A DNA stretch of 64,000 nucleotides. Origin: an uncultured Methanoregula sp. (GTDB lineage: Archaea > Halobacteriota > Methanomicrobia > Methanomicrobiales > Methanospirillaceae). The notes beneath the pieces were generated by a model. The model saw only the letters and a program-made list of their open reading frames with translations, was not told where the DNA came from and did no database searches. The stretch is taken from assembly GCF_963678795.1 (NCBI RefSeq), contig NZ_OY787452.1:186001-250000 (forward strand), in the 5' to 3' direction. Below, piece after piece: positions 55,101-63,934 of the stretch; the first letter of the stretch is position 1, and every line of letters begins with the position of its first letter. The translations under genes were made by a program, and so were the position numbers.

Positions 55101-55426
55101 ATGGAGGGGACGATGACAGTTCAGGACAGGATGATCCCGAAACAGAAACAGATTCGCCGGAAGAGACCGATGAGCAGGATGAGATGATTCCCGATTCGTC
55201 ACGGGAACACCGTATTCCATCCGGGTTTACATTCAACCGGGCACAATGGTTTGATCTCCTCCGCTGGTCACATCATTCCGGTGCACTCTCGCAGGAGCAA
55301 AGGATGCAGATCGTACGGATGGGCCGGCTCATCCAGAGAGGCAGGAAACTGACCGCGAAGCAGGAAGAACAGGTTATGGAAATGATTGCCCTTGCCCGGA
55401 CACTCGGCTACAGCTTCTCGCAGTGA
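52154..55426 (+). CDS. degenerate receiver domain fused to a very long coiled coil
   Basis: A protein of about 1090 residues. Residues 1-130 fold like a receiver domain (IICDTTDHALPFYEV with the acceptor Asp), but the acidic pair is replaced (FVLSKNES) and the usual Lys is lost (FISFPYD). Residues about 155-890 are a nearly unbroken coiled coil with internal repeats (SLRQVFERCSLSEKNL and relatives). An acidic disordered tail (about 900-1010) follows and a small helical C-terminal domain (FNRAQWFDLLRWSHHSG to the end). It could be a phosphorylation-independent scaffold. Start is ATG 52154 or GTG 52151. It neighbours a chemosensory operon. Confidence 0.85.
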   Translation: MNGPPPVGNEGIVDIFVLSKNESLAPVIREHMEQNGYQVTLFDDDGHLLEALKTGKPNLIICDTTDHALPFYEVCRQIKDDRDLWIIPVLILTRAADLSDLLFVLDSNADNFISFPYDLPYLHSLIGGMLETRVERPTPEQIKTQFKIEHNDHDFVITADRRKLLEFLLSSFEIAVSRRDEIARAKDQIRALDQSVKKLESDAGENKRVIRAQNEKLEQKDQDLDAFRAEIKEKEHLIGGKARENESLKSETEKISSLLSDARDNLRTLTEETEADAASFKAEINTLNGKITDLLGELDTRTRENSESKESLRQALEKYSLAEKSLAEIRIQKEQADAALANLTHEHTGVQESLRQVFERCSLSEKNLTELRIQKEQADTALANLTREHTGVRESLRQVSDRCSLAEKDLAELHTEKAQTDTALADLTRDYDDVNVAYRAEREKSLAAEKEATTIIASKTDRENELTRILEELESVSKQQKSDIAGYADALADEKARSANLEVQITSLEKEKDLGESELRTRLDELQEQLADLRIQYSAATAVIEEKETALKSLDLNFAALNLEMDKIRENVHRLTTELEDTRSALNDEKLDRSTREDEILKLTAEKDRLSDHARSLSKTIEEIQSLLIREKEERRLSEDRLNDVIGKQDAMLQNLRGAHEDVKSNLDLHRSDLVQMRSDLDQAVRVRSELEKDLATARARIQVLEEENQSVSAGHARNGQQVRSLGDELEQIRSALETERRLRHVAEESLKSALVAHERSSQDLGRLISERGSLDTALDAEHRSRQETERSKEAIQKDLEVTREKLGAAQRQQEIQSDKQKAQIRDLFNEIESARSRQKTLEDLVETLQREKQVAENTASSLSAEIDQARTALADEWEDHMTDQERLQVADDEKERVTKRAIIVKGPDLPMVVRPPSPPMNIPPAPEPDASVITRVEDLFEDDEPDGAVQKDDPLAVENREPAENTPDESPGDPVTTVPDSYGGDDDSSGQDDPETETDSPEETDEQDEMIPDSSREHRIPSGFTFNRAQWFDLLRWSHHSGALSQEQRMQIVRMGRLIQRGRKLTAKQEEQVMEMIALARTLGYSFSQ

Positions 55427-55493
55427 AGGGCCGGAACCCGGCCTTAATAAAACAATACCTCTTTTCGATTGGATCTGAAAATTCCCGCTGGTA

Positions 55494-56912
55494 TCAGGTA
55501 CAGGGAAGCCCGATTGCCTGCCGGGTGAGGGGGGGACGGTATGCGCCCGGCGGAATGGTGATCTCGAAGCGTGCACCATTCCCGGCATCCCCCGTTTCCC
55601 GTATCGTGATCCCGGTAATGGACAGGATCTCGCGGCTGAGGAACAGCCCGAGTCCCGTATGTTTTCCAACGCCCTGTTCGAAGATATGCTCTTTCTCCTC
55701 ACCGGGTATGCCACTCCCGTTATCTTCCACAACTATTACAAGTCCGCGATCGGTTTCTCTCGTGGTAATGTGGATTTCCGAAACATGATTCCCATGACGC
55801 AGGGAGTTATCGATCAGGTTCTCAAACACCCGGGGAAGGAGAGGATCGGAATAGATTTCAGTATCCCTCGCATCAATGAAAATTTTCAGATCCGGAGAGT
55901 CAGAGGGGATTTTCCCGTAATCAAGTATAGAACGCAGGATGAACCATCTGGGTGAGAGCATTCCCAGGTCATGGTACGTATGAGCCGTCTCAAGGTGCCG
56001 GTAGATATCCCTGCCGGCATTCTCCACCTCATCGAGCTCGCGGATAACCCGTGGATCCTGTGTCATCTTCCGTGCGATCTTAAGCCTGCCCCGCAGGACC
56101 GTCAGACGGTTGGCGATGTCATGACGGGTCAGATCATTGAGGATGCAGATCTTCCGTTTTGTGAGATCCAGAGCCATCTCGGCCTGTTTGCGATCGGTAA
56201 CGTCAGAAATAAAGCCGAGTGCTGCCGGGTGCCCGTCCCATTCGATAACAATCCCCCTGCTCCCGAGGCACCGGATTCCGCCACCCCGGGTCAGTACCCT
56301 GAAGATATCTTCCCGGTCTCCGGCAGTACCGCTGAATTGCTCCCGGACGCTGCGGATTACTTTCTCATGGTCATGGCAGTGAACAAAATCAGTAAATGTT
56401 CGCCCTTCCATCTCACCGGGTTCGTACCCCCCGGTAATTTCTCTGAAAGCGGGATTGGTAAAGACAATACGGTTGTCCTGGACAACGACAACTCCTTCAC
56501 GGGCATTTTCAATAATCTCGCGGTAATGCTCTTTTTTCCGGTATAGTTTTACCCTCTCCAGGAGGGTTCTCTTCAGCTCGTCGAAGCAGAACAGTCTTTT
56601 TATGGCTTTTTTCTGCCCTGACATGTCCTCATGATCACGGATGTCACTGAGGGAGGTTCTCTCATCATCAGAAAATACAATGAACGGCAACCCTGGCACT
56701 GAAGCCTGGATCTTTTCAAGAAAGGGCAGTGCTCCCATATCCGGCAGCTGAAAATCTGACACGATGGCATCGTAGGGCATCTGTCCCAGCATTTCCAGGG
56801 CCGCATGTGCTGACGGGGCAGTGTCTACTGCAATGTCGCCTGACTCCTCGAGATTCAGCTTGCCTGATTCGAGCAGATCTGGTTTATCACCTACGTACAG
56901 CACATGGATCAT
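55494..56912 (-). CDS. receiver-PAS sensor histidine kinase
   Basis: A 472-residue cytoplasmic protein. The receiver domain (1-125) keeps the acceptor Asp in AIVSDFQLP but its acidic pair reads VGDKPD in place of VDDEPD. One PAS domain (about 135-250), the phospho-acceptor H-box LTRHDIANRLTVL, and an intact ATPase domain follow (N-box VFENLIDNSLRHG, G1 EDNGSGIP, G2 GLGLFLSREIL). It is the last gene of the CheW/MCP operon and probably receives the chemosensory signal in place of CheA, which is missing from the window. Confidence 0.88.
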   Translation of the reverse strand: MIHVLYVGDKPDLLESGKLNLEESGDIAVDTAPSAHAALEMLGQMPYDAIVSDFQLPDMGALPFLEKIQASVPGLPFIVFSDDERTSLSDIRDHEDMSGQKKAIKRLFCFDELKRTLLERVKLYRKKEHYREIIENAREGVVVVQDNRIVFTNPAFREITGGYEPGEMEGRTFTDFVHCHDHEKVIRSVREQFSGTAGDREDIFRVLTRGGGIRCLGSRGIVIEWDGHPAALGFISDVTDRKQAEMALDLTKRKICILNDLTRHDIANRLTVLRGRLKIARKMTQDPRVIRELDEVENAGRDIYRHLETAHTYHDLGMLSPRWFILRSILDYGKIPSDSPDLKIFIDARDTEIYSDPLLPRVFENLIDNSLRHGNHVSEIHITTRETDRGLVIVVEDNGSGIPGEEKEHIFEQGVGKHTGLGLFLSREILSITGITIRETGDAGNGARFEITIPPGAYRPPLTRQAIGLPCT

Positions 56913-56929
56913 GGGTCCGCCTCTCCAGA

Positions 56930-57469
56930 TCAAAGGGTTGAGTCGATATCACTGAGCAGCTGCTTGATATCGATCCAGATGATCAACTCGTTGATCTCCT
57001 TGTCCTTGACCTTGATCTTACGCTTGATGATCCCGATGATGGAGGTCTCTTCCTTGCTCACGGAAGCCGAAGTATAATCCACATGGTTGCCCTCGAATGT
57101 GGACACTGACGTGACATCATCGACAAGGATGCCAATCTTTGACTTGGCGATCTTGTCATCGAGGACGATGATCCGGGACGCGTCGAGAGAGGTCATCGTC
57201 TCTTCGGTGATATTCAGCCGCTGCTTGAGGTCGATGATCATGGTGATCTCGCCTCTCAGGTCGATGATTCCCTTCACGTAGGAAGGAACGTTGGGGAGTT
57301 TGGTTATGGTCGTGTACTCCACAACTTCCTTCACATCGAACAGGTCAACGGCAAAGTGCTCGCTTCCCAGCACGAATTCCACAACCTGGATCGTATCAGT
57401 CTTTCTGTCAGATGAAACGGGATTTTTTGCCGTTGCAACAGGTTCATTTACCTTTGCTGTCATGGGCAA
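56930..57469 (-). CDS. cheW: CheW chemotaxis coupling protein
   Basis: A 179-residue CheW domain with a 25-residue Thr/Ser-rich N-terminal tail. Landmarks are VVEFVLGSEHFAVDLFDVKE, ITKLPNVPSYVKGIIDLRGE and IIDLKQRL. It couples receptors to a kinase. It lies between the MCP gene (11 bases away) and the sensor kinase gene, in one operon. Confidence 0.93.
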   Translation of the reverse strand: MPMTAKVNEPVATAKNPVSSDRKTDTIQVVEFVLGSEHFAVDLFDVKEVVEYTTITKLPNVPSYVKGIIDLRGEITMIIDLKQRLNITEETMTSLDASRIIVLDDKIAKSKIGILVDDVTSVSTFEGNHVDYTSASVSKEETSIIGIIKRKIKVKDKEINELIIWIDIKQLLSDIDSTL

Positions 57470-57480
57470 CTACCTCCCGT

Positions 57481-58968
57481 TCAATCCACCTTGAATTTCT
57501 TGTTGGCTTCCATTGCGCCGATTGCAACATCGTTGACGGTCTGGATCATCAGCGTGATCTCGTCAATGGCTGCAGCAGACTCTTCCGTTGCCGCGGCTGC
57601 GTCCCCGGCCTCCTTGGCAGTCCGTTCTATCAGGTTCGCCACCTCGTGGACACTTGCCGTGATCTCCTCGGTGGTTGCAGCCTGTTCCTCAGTTGCTGCA
57701 GCAACTTCCGATGCACTGTTTGCCACGGTCTCGGCGGCTTTCTGGATTGTCCTGAATGCGTCAAGGGCCTGCTGTGACTCAGCGGCTCCTTTGCCGACAA
57801 GTTTCTTGGCTTCTGCCATGCCATCCGCTGCCTTCTTGGTGGCAAGGTTGAGCTGCGTGATCATCTCTTCGATCTTTTCCGCGCTTGAACGGGATTCCTG
57901 TGCAAGTGATTTGACTTCAGATGCAACCACGGCAAAACCCCGTCCGTGCTCTCCTGCCCTGGCAGCCTCGATCGCCGCATTGAGTGCCAGCAGGTTGGTC
58001 TGGCTGGCGAGATCGCGAATCAGGACGATGATCTTGCCGATGTCGGTCATCTGTTTCTCGATTTCCTTGATGACATCGTACGTCTTGCCGGATTCTAAGG
58101 TGATGTCCATCATGTCCTTGTTCACATTTTCTGCAAGGATTGCACCGCTCTTGGCCGACGCATTCGCATTGTTTGCCTGCGATGAGACGCTCTCCATGCT
58201 GGAGGTAATTTCCTCGACCGCTGCGCTCATGTCCTGCATTGCCTTGGACATCTGCTCGACACCCTCGGATGCTTTCTGGGCGTTCTCGGAGACCTCGCCG
58301 GCATTCTTTGCGATCTGGTTCACGCTTTTCGACGCGTCCTCGACACTCCTCGTTGCATTATCCGCAGTAGAGGTCAGGTTCAGCATCTGCTTGTTGACAT
58401 CACCGATATTCTTCTGGAGGCTGGCGATGATCCCCCGGACTGAATCCCGGAGTTTGACCAGTAGATCAAAACCATCTTTCGTGTCAGCATCCGGTTCCGT
58501 AAGATTGTACCTGGGCGTCAGGTCCCCCTTTGCCATGATGGCATAGATCTTGGATAACTCCTCGACTTCTTTTGCCATGTAATTCTGGGCTTTGACCACT
58601 TTCGTGATCTCGTTATAGGTAACGTACACGTACTTGATCTCGCCCTTCTCGCCAAAGATGGGTATATTGGTCCGGATGACGATGTGAATGCCGGTTGGCG
58701 TATCGAACGTGCTCCGGCCTACGGTAGTCCTCCGCATGTTGACTGCATCCCCGACGCCCTCGCCACTGCTCTCGAGGTACTTGATCATGTTCTTGTCCTT
58801 GAAATCAGTGAACCGGATTCCAATCAGCCGGTCCTTGTTGTAGCCCACCAGTTTTGTAAACGCATCGTTCACCAGAAGGATGTTGAGATCTGCATCGACA
58901 ACTGCCTGTGACAGCGGGTTCTTCTCAAACATATCCGTCATTTCTTTTAACTCAATCATTTTCTTCAC
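57481..58968 (-). CDS. soluble methyl-accepting chemotaxis protein with PAS domain
   Basis: A 495-residue receptor without membrane helices. An N-terminal PAS domain (about 10-130; [14 protein letters not shown]) senses an internal signal. The MCP signalling hairpin follows, with the conserved tip [35 protein letters not shown] (here split: [16 protein letters not shown] and [15 protein letters not shown]). The GTG start overlaps the stop of the transporter gene (GTGA); ATG 58959 is the alternative. Its partner is the CheW encoded next. Likely a cytoplasmic energy or metabolite sensor. Confidence 0.93.
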   Translation of the reverse strand: MKKMIELKEMTDMFEKNPLSQAVVDADLNILLVNDAFTKLVGYNKDRLIGIRFTDFKDKNMIKYLESSGEGVGDAVNMRRTTVGRSTFDTPTGIHIVIRTNIPIFGEKGEIKYVYVTYNEITKVVKAQNYMAKEVEELSKIYAIMAKGDLTPRYNLTEPDADTKDGFDLLVKLRDSVRGIIASLQKNIGDVNKQMLNLTSTADNATRSVEDASKSVNQIAKNAGEVSENAQKASEGVEQMSKAMQDMSAAVEEITSSMESVSSQANNANASAKSGAILAENVNKDMMDITLESGKTYDVIKEIEKQMTDIGKIIVLIRDLASQTNLLALNAAIEAARAGEHGRGFAVVASEVKSLAQESRSSAEKIEEMITQLNLATKKAADGMAEAKKLVGKGAAESQQALDAFRTIQKAAETVANSASEVAAATEEQAATTEEITASVHEVANLIERTAKEAGDAAAATEESAAAIDEITLMIQTVNDVAIGAMEANKKFKVD

Positions 58969-59567
58969 CCCACGTTGATGATTTTCTCTTTGTATACTTC
59001 GTTCATGACCTGCCCGAGGCCAACATACATTGCGGAAAGACCGCAGATTATCCCTTCAACTCCGGCAATCTGGAGGATCGTGATATTGCCAAGGGAATTG
59101 CCTGCAATCAGGAGCAGGAACAGCAGGACAAGGAGGCCGAACACGACCTGTAACCCCCGCGAGAGCCGGAATGTGATGATCCACATCACGAACGAGAACA
59201 GGCACCATATCGCAAGGAATGCAACCAGTTCCTCTTTGGCAAACGATGTGGCAAAACCGAACTTGGGCATAACGATCAGTCCAACGAGCGAGAGCCAGAA
59301 AAACCCGTACGATATGAAGGCGAGCGTGCCGAACGTGTTGTTCTTCCTCCACTCCATGATACCTGCAATGACCTGGGCAATCCCACCGTAGAATATGCCC
59401 ATTGCAAAGATCATGGAGCCTAACGCAAAGATCCCTGCATTGTGCAGGTTCAGCATCACCGTTGTCATACCGAAAGCGAGCAGCCCGAGCGGGGCCGGGT
59501 TTGCGGTGGTGTCAATAATCTTAATTTCTTTTTTTACTTCTCCGGATTCCATTGTCTTCACCAGCAT
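58965..59567 (-). CDS. GPR1/FUN34/YaaH (SatP) family transporter
   Basis: A 200-residue membrane protein with six helices and the family signature NPAPLGL at about 23-29. Members carry acetate or succinate, often with protons, and some act as acetate sensors. It sits directly upstream of a PAS-MCP and overlaps it, so transport and chemosensing genes are cotranscribed and translation-coupled. ATG 59552 is an alternative start with better spacing to GGTG. Confidence 0.9.
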   Translation of the reverse strand: MLVKTMESGEVKKEIKIIDTTANPAPLGLLAFGMTTVMLNLHNAGIFALGSMIFAMGIFYGGIAQVIAGIMEWRKNNTFGTLAFISYGFFWLSLVGLIVMPKFGFATSFAKEELVAFLAIWCLFSFVMWIITFRLSRGLQVVFGLLVLLFLLLIAGNSLGNITILQIAGVEGIICGLSAMYVGLGQVMNEVYKEKIINVG

Positions 59568-59779
59568 CCCTGGATCTCATTCATCTGATCCATACCCGTT
59601 ACCCTCAGCCAGCCGTACAGCAGCTGTGCCCTGCCGGCATCCGATGCCGTGCTCCTCACATGCATCGGAACATCCTTCCAGAGATTCCCGTTACTGCTCT
59701 GTTTGATATCCTGTGGTAACATCTCACTATCCCACCCTTCCATCATCTGGTCCGAAGGTGCGTAACGCAAAATATTCAT
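59558..59779 (-). CDS. small protein before the SatP gene, possibly 3' half of a split gene
   Basis: A 73-residue frame with natural composition ([19 protein letters not shown], then [19 protein letters not shown]) and a stop overlapping the transporter start. It overlaps the upstream 64-residue frame by 53 bases. The two together look like one protein of about 120 residues broken by a frame change near 59760. No family is recognised. Confidence 0.5.
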   Translation of the reverse strand: MNILRYAPSDQMMEGWDSEMLPQDIKQSSNGNLWKDVPMHVRSTASDAGRAQLLYGWLRVTGMDQMNEIQGCW

Positions 59780-59921
59780 CGAGTTTCACAGAAAGCTGGT
59801 TCAGGAGTACGATCTGGTCCTGAATCCCATCCCGGTCCTCTGCCGATGAGAGAGTTCTCCTTCCATCACATGTTATCTGCTTTGAGCCTGCTTCCATTAT
59901 AATCACCTGATCGTGTTGCAT
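59727..59921 (-). CDS. small protein, first gene of the chemosensory operon or 5' half of a split gene
   Basis: A 64-residue frame: VIIMEAGSKQITCDGRRTLS, then [19 protein letters not shown]. It looks coding up to DEYFAL, where the other frame takes over. The ATG at 59921 is the furthest upstream start of the leftward operon and faces the palindrome at 60001. Confidence 0.5.
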   Translation of the reverse strand: MQHDQVIIMEAGSKQITCDGRRTLSSAEDRDGIQDQIVLLNQLSVKLDEYFALRTFGPDDGRVG

Positions 59922-60000
59922 GGACCTGGTTTGCCATGCTTTTTAATTTGACAAATCATCATGTGAAAGAAAATGCTGATAAATCCGTGTATATGCATGG

Positions 60001-60035
60001 CTAATCTGCAAGGCAGATTAGGAAGATATATATGG
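60001..60035. promoter_or_regulatory. perfect palindrome and TATA box between divergent signalling genes
   Basis: CTAATCTGC (60001-60009), spacer AAG, GCAGATTAG (60013-60021): a perfect 9+9 inverted repeat. GATATATATGG (60025-60035) just after it is a TATA box about 30 bases before the ATG at 60067. A regulator bound here could control both the rightward HTH-PAS gene and the leftward chemosensory operon. Confidence 0.65.
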
Positions 60036-60066
60036 CATTTTATCGAAGGGTTATCAGGGCATTCTC

Positions 60067-62115
60067 ATGGAGGAGTACCAGACCGAGATCGGACGAATCA
60101 AAGAGCTGCTGTCTTCCCACCCGGAAGGACTGAGCATTACGGATATAGCCGGTACTCTGCAGCTGAACCGGAACTCTGTGGCAAAATATATGGACATTCT
60201 CCAGATACAGGGTGCTGCGGACGGACGGAAGATGGGAACAGCTAAGATCTATTATCACTCCCAGCGTATACCGGCATTTTCCTTAAGGAAAGTCTGTTCC
60301 CGCCCCCTTCTCGTATGCAACCAGGATATGATTCCCACGGACGTGAACCAGGCATTCTTATCATATGCCGGAATTCCCTCAGAACAGGTACTCCAGAAGC
60401 CTTTTGAATCCGTTCCGGTCCGGTTTCTTGAAGGTGGCACATCCCAGCAGGTGCTGAAAAAAACCCTCAGGGGCATGGAACAACGGATCCGTGCGCAGGT
60501 ACAGACAGGGACAAAAACCCTGCCATGCAGTCTCCTTCTCGTTCCCGTGGTTTTTGAGAACGGGAAACCCGGCATTTCCATAATCATTGAGGACACCGTC
60601 TCTTCCGCAGAAGATTCCCCCGCGGAATCCGCATCGGCCGGGCTCCTGGAGCTCCTGGATGACGAGATAGAATATATTGTCAGGTATACACCCGAAGGCA
60701 TCATCCGCTATGCAAATGAACCGTACTGCCGGGCGGTCGGAAAGATGCGGGAAGAACTCATAGGCAGGCCTTTCAAACCCCTCGTGTCATCTGAAGATTC
60801 CCAGCGGATCAGGGCACATCTTGATCGCCTGAGCGTCCAGTACCCCGTGGGGGTCATCGAATACCGGGCGATTATGGCGAGCGGGGACCTACGGTACCTG
60901 CGCTGGCATGATCGCGCCCAGTTCAATTCCCGGGGCGAAGTAGCCGGCTACTCTTCCTGTGGCATTGATATAACGGATCTTGTCAATGCAGGGCAGAAGC
61001 TCAAAAAGACGCAGGAAACCCTTGAAGAGACCATAGTGAGCCGGACCGAGGATCTCCGGACCATCAACCGCCAGTTGTACGAGGAGATAGCAACCCGGGA
61101 AAAGATGGAGGAAGAACTGCTCCGCACGCAGTTTGCCATGGATCATGCTGCGGAAATGATCTTCTGGGTAAACCGGAATGCACGGATACAATATGCCAAC
61201 ACCACCGCCATCAAATCTCTCGGCTATACCGGTCCGGATATCCGCGATCTTCCCTTCGAGGAGATCATCCCGTTCTATTCACTCTCATCATGGGACGTGA
61301 CCTGGGGCAACCTTAAAAATACGGGAATGGTCTCGACCGAAACCCTCATTGTAAAAACTGACGGGAGCCGCGTGCCTGCAGAAGTAACCCTCACCTATCT
61401 TGAATACCGGGGAAAAGAGTTCGTGTACTGTTTTTCCCGGGATCTCACGGAACGTACAAGGATGGAACGGGCACTTCAGGAAGCGAACAAGAAACTCAAC
61501 ATCTTCACCAGTATCGCACGGCACGATATCCAGAATAAAATTACCGTTCTTCTCGGGTACCTGGGACGGACAAAAAAAATGGTTACGGATCCCGTTGTTC
61601 TTGACTACATCGAGAAACAGGAAACAGCGGCAAAGGCCATACGAAACGAGGTCAACCTGACCCGGGAATTCAAGGATCTTGGTGCGAGTCCCCCCGAATG
61701 GCAGAATGTCCGGCAGGTTCTCGATACGATCATCCGGCAGCAGGATGCCACCACATCCAGGTTCACGGTCGATCTTCCTGATATCGAAATATATGCCGAT
61801 GGCCAGCTGGATCATGTATTTGAACGCCTTTTCGAGACCTCATTACCTTCGGATAAAACGCCCCCGCATATCCGGATACATTCATTTCAGAAAGAACGCG
61901 ATCTCATCGCGGTGATAGAGTACGAGAGTTCAGGCATCAGGCCGGAAGACAAGGAAGGAATTTTTGAGGTACAGGCTTCGAAAAACCGGGGCCTGTTTAT
62001 GGCACGCGAGATCCTCTCCCTTACCGGAATCAAGCTTTCGGAGACCGGGGAGTATGGAAAGAATACCCGCTTTGAGATCGGGATTCCGGACACTTACTTC
62101 CGTTATTCTAAGTAA
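60067..62115 (+). CDS. HTH-PAS protein with a degenerate histidine-kinase domain
   Basis: A 682-residue protein. Residues 1-65 form a winged helix-turn-helix (GLSITDIAGTLQLNRNSVAKY). Three PAS domains follow at about 80-180, 200-320 and 355-470, then a His-box-like IARHDIQNKITVLLG near 485. The C-terminal ATPase fold has lost key residues: the N-box reads VFERLFETSLPSDK in place of VFENLIDNS, and G1 reads YESSGIR in place of EDNGSGI. It is likely a transcription factor that senses through PAS domains and uses a dead kinase fold for dimerisation or ligand binding. A palindrome lies 46 bases before its start. Confidence 0.85.
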   Translation: MEEYQTEIGRIKELLSSHPEGLSITDIAGTLQLNRNSVAKYMDILQIQGAADGRKMGTAKIYYHSQRIPAFSLRKVCSRPLLVCNQDMIPTDVNQAFLSYAGIPSEQVLQKPFESVPVRFLEGGTSQQVLKKTLRGMEQRIRAQVQTGTKTLPCSLLLVPVVFENGKPGISIIIEDTVSSAEDSPAESASAGLLELLDDEIEYIVRYTPEGIIRYANEPYCRAVGKMREELIGRPFKPLVSSEDSQRIRAHLDRLSVQYPVGVIEYRAIMASGDLRYLRWHDRAQFNSRGEVAGYSSCGIDITDLVNAGQKLKKTQETLEETIVSRTEDLRTINRQLYEEIATREKMEEELLRTQFAMDHAAEMIFWVNRNARIQYANTTAIKSLGYTGPDIRDLPFEEIIPFYSLSSWDVTWGNLKNTGMVSTETLIVKTDGSRVPAEVTLTYLEYRGKEFVYCFSRDLTERTRMERALQEANKKLNIFTSIARHDIQNKITVLLGYLGRTKKMVTDPVVLDYIEKQETAAKAIRNEVNLTREFKDLGASPPEWQNVRQVLDTIIRQQDATTSRFTVDLPDIEIYADGQLDHVFERLFETSLPSDKTPPHIRIHSFQKERDLIAVIEYESSGIRPEDKEGIFEVQASKNRGLFMAREILSLTGIKLSETGEYGKNTRFEIGIPDTYFRYSK

Positions 62116-62255
62116 TGACCGTTGATAAACCGTCAGATTAAAAACGTATGTATATATATACATTTCCGGTATACAAAATGATAATCAAAGGCAGATAATA
62201 AAGCATTATTATCGTCGCCCTGAACAGATAACAGGCGGGAAACTCCGGTAATAAA

Positions 62256-62651
62256 ATGATTCACATACTCCTTGTCGACGATGACAGAGATATCCTGGAT
62301 ATCATGCGCCTTGATCTCGAGGATGTTCCGGCATTTGCCGTTGATACCTGCAGTGCATCTACCGAAGCGGTAGAACTGATCAGGCAGGGCAACTACGATG
62401 TGATCATTGCCGACTGGCGTATGCCGGTGCTGAACGGGACGGAACTGATAAAAAAAATACGCAGCAATGGCTGCAAATCGCTGGTCATTCTTTACTCCGG
62501 GCACAATGTCAGTTCCGACATCAGGACCGCCATCGACAGCGGGGCAGATTATTATCTTCACCGCGGCGGCGACCCTGAAACTGAATTTGCCCAGTTGCGG
62601 GAGATGATTGGTAAGGCCGGGATTATCCGGGATGGAAAAAAACCTGATTGA
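62256..62651 (+). CDS. single-domain response regulator
   Basis: A 131-residue receiver domain with the acidic pair in LLVDDDRDIL and the acceptor Asp in VIIADWRMP. The late conserved Lys is replaced (YYLHRGGD where related proteins here have YLQKGGD), which may slow or alter phosphotransfer. It follows the HTH-PAS gene by 140 bases and has no output domain. Confidence 0.88.
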   Translation: MIHILLVDDDRDILDIMRLDLEDVPAFAVDTCSASTEAVELIRQGNYDVIIADWRMPVLNGTELIKKIRSNGCKSLVILYSGHNVSSDIRTAIDSGADYYLHRGGDPETEFAQLREMIGKAGIIRDGKKPD

Positions 62652-62980
62652 TTCCGGGAACGCGACAGGATAAACCTGCATCCGGGAAACCCCGTTGCGA
62701 TAAGGGGAGCGGGTCAACGAAGAGCAGGGAAATTCTCCAGCGCTTGTCATAACGTCGGCGTGGATTATTACGATACCGGGATCGCCTGCCACCGGATGAA
62801 ACGAGATCCCCTCCACCACTTTTCCGGCCGCGACACCTTTTCCGGGCCATTTCCCGCCACACCGCACAGACCCGGTTCCTGGCGGGAGAGAACAGACCGG
62901 ACCTTTTCAAGATCTCCTCAAACCGGTAATCGATGTCATACTATCTTAAGCAACAAAAAACCAAAACCTGATCAGGTGTG
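62652..62980. other. intergenic stretch with no supported gene
   Basis: 329 bases with no recognised product or repeat. The A-rich tract CAACAAAAAACCAAAACC at 62951-62968 lies just upstream of the next gene, and RBS-like AGGTG at 62974-62978. Confidence 0.5.
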
Positions 62981-63826
62981 ATGCAGATGGGTCGGACATA
63001 CGCTATCGGAAAGGCAGGAATTATTCTTCTCGGATTGTTATTCTGCGGGGGACTCGTGACCGGTGCAGCGGCGGCAGGCGGGATCCAGACCGCGATGGGG
63101 GACACCGTCACCCTTTCCGGTTATTCCTATGGCAGCCCGAACGCCTACCTGTTCCTGACCGGCCCCAATCTCCCGGCAAACGGTGTCGCGCTGGACAATA
63201 TCAACCGGCAGGCTGACCGGGGCGGTTTTACCATCGTGAGCGTGGACGGGAACAATCACTGGACCTACAAATGGAACACCGCAAACATCGGGGGGCGGCT
63301 CGATGCGGGTTCGTACATGATCTGGGTGGTAAACGGGCCCAATGATCGCTCCCGGCTGAACGAAGCGGAATACAGTACCATCCAGGTTACCATGGGAGTC
63401 CCGTCAATTTCCGTGGATACCCCCACGATCCCCGCTTCGCTCGAAGTCAATACGGAGCCCTATGGCGCCTCGGTTGTGCTCAATGGAAAATTTCTTGGCA
63501 TCACACCCCTGATGAAAAGCGATCTGACGCCCGGGACCTTTACCCTGTCCCTGACAAAACGCGGGTACGAGAATATCACTACCCCGGTGCGGCTGGAAGC
63601 CGGGATGGTTACCACGGTCGATGCCCCCCTCGCACCGCAGGCAGTTGCCCCGGTAGCGAATCTTTCTCCTTCCGGTACCCTGCAGACAGCCCCGGTCACC
63701 ACCGAAGAGACGTTACCGGCCACGCCGCCTGCCACGACTCCAAAGCGTGCAGCAGGACTGGTCCTGGTTCCTGTCAGCGCCCTTGGGATTGCAGTCATTC
63801 TCGGGATGCAGTGGCGAAAGCGCTGA
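62981..63826 (+). CDS. exported PEGA-domain surface protein with C-terminal anchor
   Basis: A 281-residue protein with signal peptide (GIILLGLLFCGGLVTGAAAA), an Ig-like beta domain (about 35-140; VTLSGYSYGSPNAYLFL and YMIWVVNGPNDRS), a PEGA domain (about 152-220; LEVNTEPYGASVVLNGKF with LSLTKRGYENIT), a Thr/Pro linker and a final membrane helix ending in KR. Start ATG 62981 or 62987 with AGGTG upstream. Likely part of the cell envelope. Confidence 0.85.
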   Translation: MQMGRTYAIGKAGIILLGLLFCGGLVTGAAAAGGIQTAMGDTVTLSGYSYGSPNAYLFLTGPNLPANGVALDNINRQADRGGFTIVSVDGNNHWTYKWNTANIGGRLDAGSYMIWVVNGPNDRSRLNEAEYSTIQVTMGVPSISVDTPTIPASLEVNTEPYGASVVLNGKFLGITPLMKSDLTPGTFTLSLTKRGYENITTPVRLEAGMVTTVDAPLAPQAVAPVANLSPSGTLQTAPVTTEETLPATPPATTPKRAAGLVLVPVSALGIAVILGMQWRKR

Positions 63827-63934
63827 TCATCATCTAACGTCCGCGGGTACATTCCCGTGTACGGTCCGCAAACCCTGAACCATTCCCTGCAGATTAATAA
63901 CGAAAAACTGATTAATGGAATAATACGATCCCGC

